Shown here piece after piece: positions 51,290 through 58,167 of a stretch of 58,167 bases of DNA. The notes under the pieces are model-generated. The model was not told where the DNA came from, did not search any database, and saw only the letters and a list, made by a program, of their open reading frames with translations. Within the stretch, counting starts at the first letter, position 1. Every line of letters begins with the position of its first letter. The stretch is from Aigarchaeota archaeon (GTDB lineage: Archaea; Thermoproteota; Nitrososphaeria_A; Caldarchaeales; Wolframiiraptoraceae), in assembly GCA_025058515.1 (NCBI GenBank), contig JANXDW010000031.1, positions 1 to 58,167 on the forward strand, in the 5' to 3' direction. The translations under genes and the position numbers were made by a program.

Positions 51290-51865
51290 ATGGAGTGGAT
51301 TGAAGATAGTGTTGTATTTAGAGGAGCTATTAGGAGAAGTGGTAATAGTTTAGTTATAACTATTCCTGCAGAACTTTCACAGAGGCTCCTATTAAGAGAA
51401 GGACAAGAGTTTATTATATATGGAATTGGGAGAAAGAGACCTTATTTTGAAGGAGGGCTTCAAGTCTATCTTGGATATTTTATAGTTCATGAGAAAGTTC
51501 CAGTTGTGAGGTTCAAGATAGATCTAGGTGCTGGAAGTTTAGAGAGATTTAGCTCATTGATTAAAGAAGTGAAAGAAGCTTATTCTTTATCTGATGTAAA
51601 GTATAAGCAGGTTGATAATACTATTGTAGAGATAGAGCTGTATTTTGGAGCATTGAATGAGAAGGGAATTACTAGGTTGAAGACTAGGGAGGAGGTAGAA
51701 GAAGCTGCATCATCTATTGAGTTTAAACTTAGAATGGAGGGGTTTAAGATTTTAGAAAGAGATTTAGTGGAGAAGATTATAGAGTGGAAGAGTATTGATC
51801 CATCTACGATCTCGAGAGCACCATATAAGATTTCTGAAGTAGTAAGATGGCGTTGGGAGATATAG
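51290..51865 (+). CDS. AbrB-domain protein with unknown C-terminal domain
   Basis: This is a 191-residue protein. Residues about 6-50 are a SpoVT/AbrB swapped-hairpin DNA-binding domain (FRGAIRRSGNSLVITIPAEL, then LLREGQEF). The remaining about 140 residues are not recognised: strands, then helices with many charges (FSSLIKEVKEAYSLSDVKYKQVDN; 'LKTREEVEEAASSIEFKLRMEG'). It begins an apparent two-gene operon with the EndoQ gene (33-base gap). A regulatory or DNA-bending role at EndoQ sites is inference. Confidence 0.72.
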   Translation: MEWIEDSVVFRGAIRRSGNSLVITIPAELSQRLLLREGQEFIIYGIGRKRPYFEGGLQVYLGYFIVHEKVPVVRFKIDLGAGSLERFSSLIKEVKEAYSLSDVKYKQVDNTIVEIELYFGALNEKGITRLKTREEVEEAASSIEFKLRMEGFKILERDLVEKIIEWKSIDPSTISRAPYKISEVVRWRWEI

Positions 51866-51898
51866 TCTATCTGATAATAGTAGAGTAGGCGGTAGACC

Positions 51899-53182
51899 TT
51901 GGAGCTGATAGCGGATTTACATATCCATAGTAAGTATTCGGGGGCTACTTCACAAAAGATGAACCTTGCTCAGCTCGCAGAGTTTGCAGAGATGAAGGGA
52001 TTGGATATTCTTGGAACAGGAGATGCATTACATCCTCTATGGATTGAAGAGCTTAAAAGAGAGCTAGAAGAGTTTGATGATGGATTATATAGATTGAAGA
52101 ATAAGGAGATATATTTTATTACACAGGTTGAGGTTGCTACTGTACATAGATTTAATGAAAAATCTAGGAGAATACATCATGTTATACTTATGCCTAGCTT
52201 AGAAGTAGCTAAACAGTTATCAGATATGTTGAAGAATTATGGTGATGTTGAATCTGATGGTAGACCTGTTTTAAGCATGAAACCATCTGAACTAGTTGAG
52301 CTAGTGATGGAGTTAGATAGTTCGAATATTGTCTTTCCAGCTCATATCTGGACTCCATGGTGGAGTATGCTCGGAGCATTTAGTGGTGTAGACCATATCA
52401 AAGAATGTTATGAAGACATGGTTAAGCATATCTACGCTGTTGAGACTGGCTTGAGCAGTGACCCACCGATGAACTGGAGGGTTAGCTGGCTTGACGACTA
52501 TAACTTAGTCAGCTTCAGCGATTCTCACAGCCCTTACCCATATAGAATCGGGAGAGAAGCGGTTGTATTCAATCTATCTAAACCAAGTTATAAAGAAGTT
52601 CTTGAAGCTATAAGAAATAAAGGCTCAGGTAAGATATCTATGACGATAGAGGTCCCGCCTGAGTATGGAAAATATCATTGGAGCGGTCATAGAAATTGTG
52701 GTTTTGGTCCAGTAGAGCCTAGAGAGGCTAAGAGGTTAAACTATTTATGCCCAGTATGTAGAAAGAGGTTTACGAAAGGAGTAGATGACCGTGTTGATGA
52801 ACTTGCAGATAGACCTAGAGATTACTCACCAGATAAGAGCATAGGATATGTACATCTCATACCTCTACAAGAACTGATAGCTCTAAGTATGGGTCTCGAT
52901 ATAGAGAGCGAGTCTAAGCTCAATAGTGTTAAAGTGTGGAGAGAATATGAGAAGCTAGTAAAGAGATTTGGAAGCGAGTTTAAGATATTGTTAAAGACTC
53001 CTGAAGAAGAGATAGAGAAGATTGGTGGGAAGAATATTGCTGAAATAATCTCAAATATGAGGAGTGGGAGATTAAAGATCATCCCAGGATATGATGGAGT
53101 CTACGGGAGGCTCATCATAGATAGAGGAGAAAAGAAAGATGTATCTAAAAAGTTTACAAAACTTGAAGATTATCTAAAATAA
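51899..53182 (+). CDS. endonuclease Q (PHP-domain DNA repair nuclease)
   Basis: The 427-residue protein matches EndoQ, which nicks 5' of deaminated bases (uracil, hypoxanthine) and abasic sites. The PHP domain has 'IADLHIHSKYSGATSQKMNL', 'GLDILGTGDALHP', 'IFPAHIWTPWWSMLG'-like and 'LVSFSDSHSPYPYRIGREAV', which supply the metal ligands. A zinc-binding part follows (HRNCGFGP ... CPVCRKRF), then a helix-hairpin-helix-like tail. The C-terminus LEDYL (422-426) may be a weak PIP box. The start is TTG 51899 after the AbrB-domain gene. EndoQ is patchy in archaea. Confidence 0.88.
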   Translation: MELIADLHIHSKYSGATSQKMNLAQLAEFAEMKGLDILGTGDALHPLWIEELKRELEEFDDGLYRLKNKEIYFITQVEVATVHRFNEKSRRIHHVILMPSLEVAKQLSDMLKNYGDVESDGRPVLSMKPSELVELVMELDSSNIVFPAHIWTPWWSMLGAFSGVDHIKECYEDMVKHIYAVETGLSSDPPMNWRVSWLDDYNLVSFSDSHSPYPYRIGREAVVFNLSKPSYKEVLEAIRNKGSGKISMTIEVPPEYGKYHWSGHRNCGFGPVEPREAKRLNYLCPVCRKRFTKGVDDRVDELADRPRDYSPDKSIGYVHLIPLQELIALSMGLDIESESKLNSVKVWREYEKLVKRFGSEFKILLKTPEEEIEKIGGKNIAEIISNMRSGRLKIIPGYDGVYGRLIIDRGEKKDVSKKFTKLEDYLK

Positions 53183-53230
53183 TAATCAGAACTTCTACAA
53201 TAATAGTTCTATGAGGAAGAGTGTACGTAG

Positions 53231-53318
53231 AGCCCCGGGCGGGGTTTGAACCCGCGACCTGCGGCTCTCTCAATCTCTGTATACAAGGCCGCCGCTCTAC
53301 CCGCTGAGCTACCGGGGC
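53231..53318 (-). tRNA. tRNA-Thr (anticodon TGT) with 15-nt intron
   Basis: Read on the minus strand: acceptor GCCCCGG/CCGGGGC, D-stem GCTC/GAGC, anticodon stem GCGGC/GCCGC, variable AGGTC, T-stem GCGGG/CCCGC with TTCAAAC loop, discriminator T, no encoded CCA. Between the anticodon stems lie 22 bases instead of 7. The loop CTTGTA plus A gives anticodon TGT (Thr), with a 15-base intron at 53267-53281 in the 37/38 position. A/T-rich bases upstream (53321-53366) hold the promoter. Confidence 0.92.
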
Positions 53319-53560
53319 CATTTTTTATCTTTTTTAAGCTAGATTTTAGGATTATCTTTTAAAAGATTTTAGTTCTTAAAAATCTCGATGTATAGGTTAA
53401 AGGTTATCGATTTTTGTTCTGAAATTAGGTGAGTGATTTTGGAGTTGGATATGTAGGTTTTTCACTAGAATATTATTGGTTATATTTTAGAGGTTCACAA
53501 TTACAAGAATTCTGTACGGTGATCTATGTTTAAGAGCACCATTAGTATTTATAGTTTTGG

Positions 53561-54616
53561 ATGACTAATTTATCCCAACCTCTCATTAAAGGGCTTCACC
53601 ACGTAACTCTCATTACATCTAGTGAACTTGTTAATAGACGGTTTTACACTGAGATCCTTGGACTTAAACGTGTTAAACTATCTGTAAATCAAGATGATAT
53701 CTTCCATAGACACTTGTTCTATGGAGATGAGAAGGGGTCGAGCGGCTCAGTGGTAACTTTCTTCGAGTGGCCTCACCTATCTGAGGGTCGTGCAGGGTTA
53801 AGCTCTCCCCACCATTTAGCATACAGTGTTAAGAACTTGGATGCATTACAGAAATGGGCTTCTCTACTTAAGAATAAGGGAGTATATGTAAGTAGACCAT
53901 ACAGCATAGGAGATAGAGTCTCGATATATTTTAGAGATCCAGATGGAGTTTTACTAGAGTTAACATGTAGAGTTGATGATGAGGTTGACCTGCAATTCTT
54001 GACCGAGATCTTTTCAGAAGAATCTTCAATCAACTCGATATCTAGTGATATGCGTTTAAAATATATGGACCATGCTTCTCCAATTGCAACCGATGCTACT
54101 ATACTTGAACGTTTCCTCCAAAAGATACTTGGGCTTAGACGTATATCCAAAATTGAGAACCCTCATGATCCGTCAAGTATAATCTTAGGTATAGGTGTAG
54201 AAGAAGATGATTTTCTCGGATATATCGTTAGCCCAGTTGTCCGGGTAGGATCTATAGGGGTGGGAAGTATTCATCATATAGCAGTGAAGGTTATGGATGA
54301 AGATGAACAGAGAGAGATAATGCGAATTCTCGACACGATCGGTATCATACATTCAGGGATAGTTGATAGATTCTGGTTTAAATCACTGTACTTTAGAGAT
54401 CCATTCGGTAACCTCCTCGAGGTTGCAACCGATGGACCGGGATACACTGTTGATGAGCCGCCGGAATCTCTAGGAACTAGGCTAGTTCTTCCACCATGGC
54501 TCGAGTCTGAGAGAAAGAAGATAGAGTATAATCTTAAACTTCTAGATAGTCGACATAAAGTAATGTGGCCTCCAAACTATCCTCCAACTCCAGAGATGCC
54601 TGAACGGGTAAACTAA
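53561..54616 (+). CDS. VOC-family ring-cleaving dioxygenase-like protein (MhqO type)
   Basis: This is a 351-residue protein with two glyoxalase/VOC halves: 'IKGLHHVTLITSSELVNRRFYTEILGL' with metal His, 'YFRDPDGVLLELTC' with metal Glu, then 'IHHIAVKVMDEDEQ' and 'YFRDPFGNLLEVATDGPGYT'. The end 'VDEPPESLGTRLVLPPWLE' is diagnostic of the MhqO/LinE-like group, which opens hydroquinone-type rings and helps resist quinones. It stands alone, upstream of a 400-base gap. A respiratory or stress-linked role is plausible but not shown. Confidence 0.85.
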   Translation: MTNLSQPLIKGLHHVTLITSSELVNRRFYTEILGLKRVKLSVNQDDIFHRHLFYGDEKGSSGSVVTFFEWPHLSEGRAGLSSPHHLAYSVKNLDALQKWASLLKNKGVYVSRPYSIGDRVSIYFRDPDGVLLELTCRVDDEVDLQFLTEIFSEESSINSISSDMRLKYMDHASPIATDATILERFLQKILGLRRISKIENPHDPSSIILGIGVEEDDFLGYIVSPVVRVGSIGVGSIHHIAVKVMDEDEQREIMRILDTIGIIHSGIVDRFWFKSLYFRDPFGNLLEVATDGPGYTVDEPPESLGTRLVLPPWLESERKKIEYNLKLLDSRHKVMWPPNYPPTPEMPERVN

Positions 54617-55024
54617 TACCAGTAATCTCTTAGAGAAGAGACCACCACTAACTCTTAGCTATAAAATGATCAGATAATATCAATTCTATTTGCTGTTTTT
54701 TAGAGACTGTAGTTGATGTCTATCCTATTGTTCTAGTAGTAAGTCGTGTGCTTAGTGGAATTTATCATTCTTAGCTTAGAGGGGGAGTCCAGTCCCTGGT
54801 AACTATTGAGATGTCGAAATCTCTCTACTATCTTCTACGAAATCTGTGATCTCAGAATGGTTCTCTCATCTAAGCTTGAGTTTGAATTTTATCAGCAAGA
54901 AAATATCTATGAATTCTAATAGCTGAATCTTAGATTATTAGTAGAGCTGATCGATCCTGCATATGTTACTAAATGATATGTAGTTTAAGAATCCTCTTTA
55001 GTAGCTTTATGTTCCTAGAGGAGC
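54617..55024. other. intergenic stretch, no gene seen
   Basis: About 410 bases between two plus-strand genes. No tRNA or coding frame of note is visible. A G-rich spot at 54780-54802 (GGGGGAGTCCAGTCCCTGG) can form a short GGGAC-type pairing, but I cannot assign it to an RNA family. Confidence 0.4.
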
Positions 55025-57073
55025 GTGAATAAACCTAATAGATTGGCTAAAGAGCTCAGCCCATATCTTCTCCAGCATGCATACAATCCAGTCGACTGGT
55101 ATCCTTGGGGTGAGGAAGCTATAAACAAGGCGAGAGCAGAGAATAAACCTATCTTCTTAAGCATAGGTTATGCATCATGTCACTGGTGCCATGTGATGGA
55201 GAAAGAATCATTTGAAGATGAATATATTGCGAAGCTACTCAATGAATACTTTGTTCCTGTAAAGGTTGATAGAGAAGAGAGACCTGACTTAGATGAAATC
55301 TACATGAAGGCAGTTATGCTGATTTCTGGTTCTGGAGGATGGCCCCTAACCGTCTTCTTAACACCTAGTCTTAAGCCATTCTTCGGAGGTACATATTTTC
55401 CACCTAGGAGGAGGGTTGGAATGGTAGGGCTAGATGAAATATTGACATCGATCATAGAGGTTTGGAGGAGCAATCCTAAAGATATTGAGAAAAATGCAGA
55501 ACAGATCACATCAATTCTAAAAAACATGTATGTTAAGAAACAGGCTGAGGATGAGATATCTTATGATGTAGTTTATCGATGTTTTGAATCTCTCGTTTCA
55601 AACTTCGACGAAGTTTATGGAGGTTTTGGAGCTGCACCTAAATTTCCGATGCCAAACTACATCGAGTTCCTACACATGTTCTATAAACTTGAGAATATCC
55701 CGCTAGCCTATAATATGGCTAGGGTGACTTTGGAGAAGATGGCGAAAGGCGGTATAAGAGATCAGCTGGGTGGAGGTTTCCACAGATACTCAATAGACAG
55801 ATTCTGGACTATACCCCACTTTGAGAAGATGCTCTACGATAACGCTCTCCTATCCCGTGTATATCTACAATCATATCAAATATCTGGTAACCCTTTTATG
55901 AAAAAGATCTCTACATCTACTCTTGATTGGATGATAAGTGAGATGCTTAGTCCTGAAGGAGGATTCTACTCTTCAGTCGATGCAGATAGTTCTGAGGGTG
56001 AGGGAATATTCTATACTTGGACAAAGAGAGAAGTTCTAGATATTCTAGGTGTAGAACTTGGAGAGATATTCTGTAAAGCCTTCGGAATAAGCGATGTTGG
56101 AAATTTCGAGCATGACCGCTCAGTACCTACTTTAAGTATGGATTCATATAGTCTAGCCTCATATTTCTCTATGAAAATTGAAGATATTGAAGAAAAATTA
56201 GAACTGTGTAGCCGGGCTCTGCTGGATGCTAGAGGTAAGAGGCCGAAGCCTGCAGTAGATGATAAGATAATCGCATCTTGGAATGGGTTAGCTATCTCAG
56301 CTCTAAGCTTGGGATATCAAGTCACAGGTGAAGAAAAATATCTTAGAACCGCTCTGAGTGTAGCTGACTTCATCTACGATAAACTTTGGAGAGATGGATA
56401 CATGTACAGATTTTATAGAAATGGAATAGTTAGAACAGAAGGTTTTCTAGAAGATTACTCTTATTATGCTTCTGGATTACTCGACCTTTTCGAGTCAACG
56501 TTTGACCCCCGGTTGCTTAGGAGAGCCATCACTATAGCTGACTCCATGATTGATAATTTCTGGGATAAGGAAGAAGGTGGATTCTTCTTTAGCATGGATG
56601 ATGTTGGAGATATATCGCGAATAAAGGATGCGCATGATGGTGTTACACCATCAGGAAACTCTATGGCAGCTCATGTACTTCTAAGATTATATGAGATTAC
56701 TGGAGTAGAAAAATACCGAGAATTTTCTGAGAAGACCTTGAAAACCTTCTATAATGATATCTCTGAGAGTCCAGTTGATTATACATTTATGCTTCAAGTC
56801 TTGGCCGCATACTTTGGAATGAGAAGAGAGATCGTTGTTGTGGGAGAGATTGTGGATGCAAAACCATTCCTCGACATTATCTATCAAACGTATATGCCTT
56901 TTAGAACGATAATTTGTGTTGGAAGCTGGAATAGAGAAGAACTTGAAGAATTATCACAAGTTGTGGTCGGCAAGATTGAGCTAGAAGAGAGGACCACTGT
57001 CTACTTATGTGAAAACTATTCATGCAAGAAGCCTGTAACAACATTAGAAGAGTTAAAGAAGCTTATAACTTGA
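55025..57073 (+). CDS. YyaL/DUF255 thioredoxin-domain protein (spermatogenesis-associated-20 family)
   Basis: This is a 682-residue protein. The N-terminal thioredoxin-like domain has '[21 protein letters not shown]', the redox motif CHWCHVM and '[25 protein letters not shown]'. A long (alpha/alpha)6-barrel follows, with '[25 protein letters not shown]', '[14 protein letters not shown]'-type repeats and '[10 protein letters not shown]'. The family is widespread and may combine a thiol redox site with a glycosidase-like barrel. The exact role is unknown. The start is GTG 55025, with AGAGGAG before it. Confidence 0.93.
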   Translation: MNKPNRLAKELSPYLLQHAYNPVDWYPWGEEAINKARAENKPIFLSIGYASCHWCHVMEKESFEDEYIAKLLNEYFVPVKVDREERPDLDEIYMKAVMLISGSGGWPLTVFLTPSLKPFFGGTYFPPRRRVGMVGLDEILTSIIEVWRSNPKDIEKNAEQITSILKNMYVKKQAEDEISYDVVYRCFESLVSNFDEVYGGFGAAPKFPMPNYIEFLHMFYKLENIPLAYNMARVTLEKMAKGGIRDQLGGGFHRYSIDRFWTIPHFEKMLYDNALLSRVYLQSYQISGNPFMKKISTSTLDWMISEMLSPEGGFYSSVDADSSEGEGIFYTWTKREVLDILGVELGEIFCKAFGISDVGNFEHDRSVPTLSMDSYSLASYFSMKIEDIEEKLELCSRALLDARGKRPKPAVDDKIIASWNGLAISALSLGYQVTGEEKYLRTALSVADFIYDKLWRDGYMYRFYRNGIVRTEGFLEDYSYYASGLLDLFESTFDPRLLRRAITIADSMIDNFWDKEEGGFFFSMDDVGDISRIKDAHDGVTPSGNSMAAHVLLRLYEITGVEKYREFSEKTLKTFYNDISESPVDYTFMLQVLAAYFGMRREIVVVGEIVDAKPFLDIIYQTYMPFRTIICVGSWNREELEELSQVVVGKIELEERTTVYLCENYSCKKPVTTLEELKKLIT

Positions 57074-57192
57074 CAAGCTTTTATCTCGAGCCCGATATAA
57101 CATTTAGTATACTCAACTTTACGAAGAATTTAATCAAAAAATGTTTAGGATAGGTGGATTTTGAATTAGCTGAGCTATGAATGTTTTTCTGA

Positions 57193-57801
57193 TTAGATTT
57201 TGAGTTTGTTGAATCTTCTCTCTACATCATCCCAGTTTACTACTTGCCACCAGTTATCCACATAGCTTGCTCTATCATTCTTGTACTGTAGGTAGTATGC
57301 ATGCTCCCATACATCTAAAGTTAGAAGAAGAGGCAGATTCGGAGGATGCATAAAGTTCTGCTTCTCTACTTGGTATATCACCAAGGAGTCGATCTCTTGA
57401 TCGTATGTTAATACTGCCCAACCTACAGCTTCAACATTCTTCGCTGCATCACTAAATTGTTTCTTGAATAACTCGAAGCCTCCAAAGTCCTGCTCTATCT
57501 GGTCCGCTATTCGGCCTCCTGGTCTTCCACCACCTTTTCCAGGTGGAGACATGTTATGCCAGAATACAGCGTGAAGCTTATGTCCACTCAGATTAAAGCT
57601 TAGGTCTCTGAGTATCCCTCTTATATTTTCAGGGTTCTCTCCTCTCCTACTCTTTTCTAATCTCTCTAGTGCAGCATTAGCTCCTGTAACGTATGCTTGG
57701 TGATGTTTTGTATGGTGGAGTCTCATTATCTCTTCTATTATTACTGGTTCTAATGCATTATAGCTGTATGGAAGAGGTGGAAGCTCATATTTCTTTACCA
57801 T
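57193..57801 (-). CDS. sod: iron/manganese superoxide dismutase
   Basis: The enzyme removes superoxide. It has 202 residues with metal ligands in 'MRLHHTKHHQAYVTGAN', 'LSGHKLHAVFWHNMSPPGKGG' and 'LDVWEHAYYLQYKNDRASYVDNWW'. This is a typical archaeal Fe/Mn-SOD of normal length. Iron versus manganese cannot be decided from the sequence. It indicates exposure to oxygen. Confidence 0.97.
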   Translation of the reverse strand: MVKKYELPPLPYSYNALEPVIIEEIMRLHHTKHHQAYVTGANAALERLEKSRRGENPENIRGILRDLSFNLSGHKLHAVFWHNMSPPGKGGGRPGGRIADQIEQDFGGFELFKKQFSDAAKNVEAVGWAVLTYDQEIDSLVIYQVEKQNFMHPPNLPLLLTLDVWEHAYYLQYKNDRASYVDNWWQVVNWDDVERRFNKLKI

Positions 57802-58167
57802 GCTTGTTCGTTCTTACATTATAACGCCGTTTTAAAGAAAATACTCTAACATCAAAAAAATAAGATAAAAACTAAAGATTAAAGCTTGAGATAACATGTT
57901 CTTAAAAAATATGTCTAAACTACTCAAACTAAAAAATATCGACACCATTAATAACATGATTTAAGCATATTGGGTATAAGCATGAATTTTCTTCTGGAGA
58001 TCGCTGGTGGATGTTAATACACTCTAATGGTCTATGTGAGACCATATATTTAGATTATATTAGAGGAAAGAAGTTCTAACACATTAATAGATTATAGAAT
58101 CTGATGTATTCCACTAGCTTGTAGACTAGAAATAAATAAATAGATTATGGATTAATTCTCTGGGTGG
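57802..58167. other. terminal intergenic stretch, no gene seen
   Basis: These are the last 366 bases, very A/T-rich. They must include the promoter of the superoxide dismutase gene (minus), near its start. No tRNA and no convincing coding frame is visible on either strand before the window ends. Confidence 0.4.

Noticed and set aside
1-58167. CRISPR array or insertion sequence
   Set aside because: No regularly spaced direct repeats and no transposase gene were seen; the only mobile traces are the integrase and homing-endonuclease remnants near 349-1568.

Overview
The window is chromosomal DNA of a thermophile-like TACK archaeon. It is A/T-rich, the genes are close-packed on both strands, and many start with TTG or GTG. 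The information-processing genes are archaeal throughout: PolD large subunit, GINS, PriS, FEN-1, HerA/NurA, Cdc48, Spt5, an Elf1-like factor, ribosomal proteins L1, L10, L11 and L12, and aEF1B. An ether-lipid gene (GGGP synthase) and two intron-containing tRNA genes agree. PolD together with Elf1, PINA and the L11-L1-L10 context argues against a classical Sulfolobales/Thermoproteales genome. It fits a deep TACK lineage (Thaumarchaeota/Aigarchaeota/Korarchaeota-like), but the placement is inference. Superoxide dismutase, fumarase and a heme-copper oxidoreductase suggest contact with oxygen or nitrogen oxides.

Layout. Bases 1-1600 are an accessory patch: the tail of an aminotransferase gene, a 5' tRNA fragment, a decayed tyrosine integrase, an intact intron-bearing tRNA-Arg and a LAGLIDADG endonuclease remnant. 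Bases 1600-14200 carry a CPSF-like nuclease, SecG, the PolD large subunit with a small regulator, a MIP18-family Fe-S factor, a KaiC-like ATPase, GGGP synthase, Elf1, a RuvC-like protein overlapping a Clp1 kinase, GINS and primase. Bases 14600-21100 hold an MFS transporter and a minus-strand pyrimidine operon (pyrF-pyrE-x-pyrK-y-pyrD-pyrG) with two small overlapping unknown genes. Bases 21500-31000 hold HerA and NurA flanking a DUF350 membrane protein, endonuclease IV, GtrA, ThiW, a COG2403 P-loop protein with a small P-loop partner, and ThiD-ThiN. Bases 31000-38300 hold the PINA ATPase, Trm5, FEN-1, Cdc48, aEF1B and a zinc ribbon. Bases 38300-47400 are the SecE-Spt5-L11-L1-L10 series, interrupted by a regulator and a two-gene heme-copper oxidoreductase, followed by L12-AlaRS in the opposite orientation. 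The rest holds fumarase, a transporter, a membrane-tethered regulator, an AbrB-domain protein with EndoQ, tRNA-Thr, a ring-cleaving-dioxygenase-like protein, a YyaL-type thioredoxin protein and superoxide dismutase.

The most unusual item is the heme-copper oxidoreductase at 41030-43180. The catalytic subunit keeps the heme and two CuB histidines but has Asp-x3-Asp where oxygen reductases have His-x3-Tyr and classical NO reductases have His-x3-Glu. Its subunit II keeps the CuA fold but has lost nearly all CuA ligands. It looks like a non-canonical NO-reductase-type enzyme that accepts electrons from a quinol or an unknown donor. Other points of interest are the tRNA/integrase scar, the small genes in the pyr operon, the RuvC-like/Clp1 pair and the AbrB-EndoQ pair.
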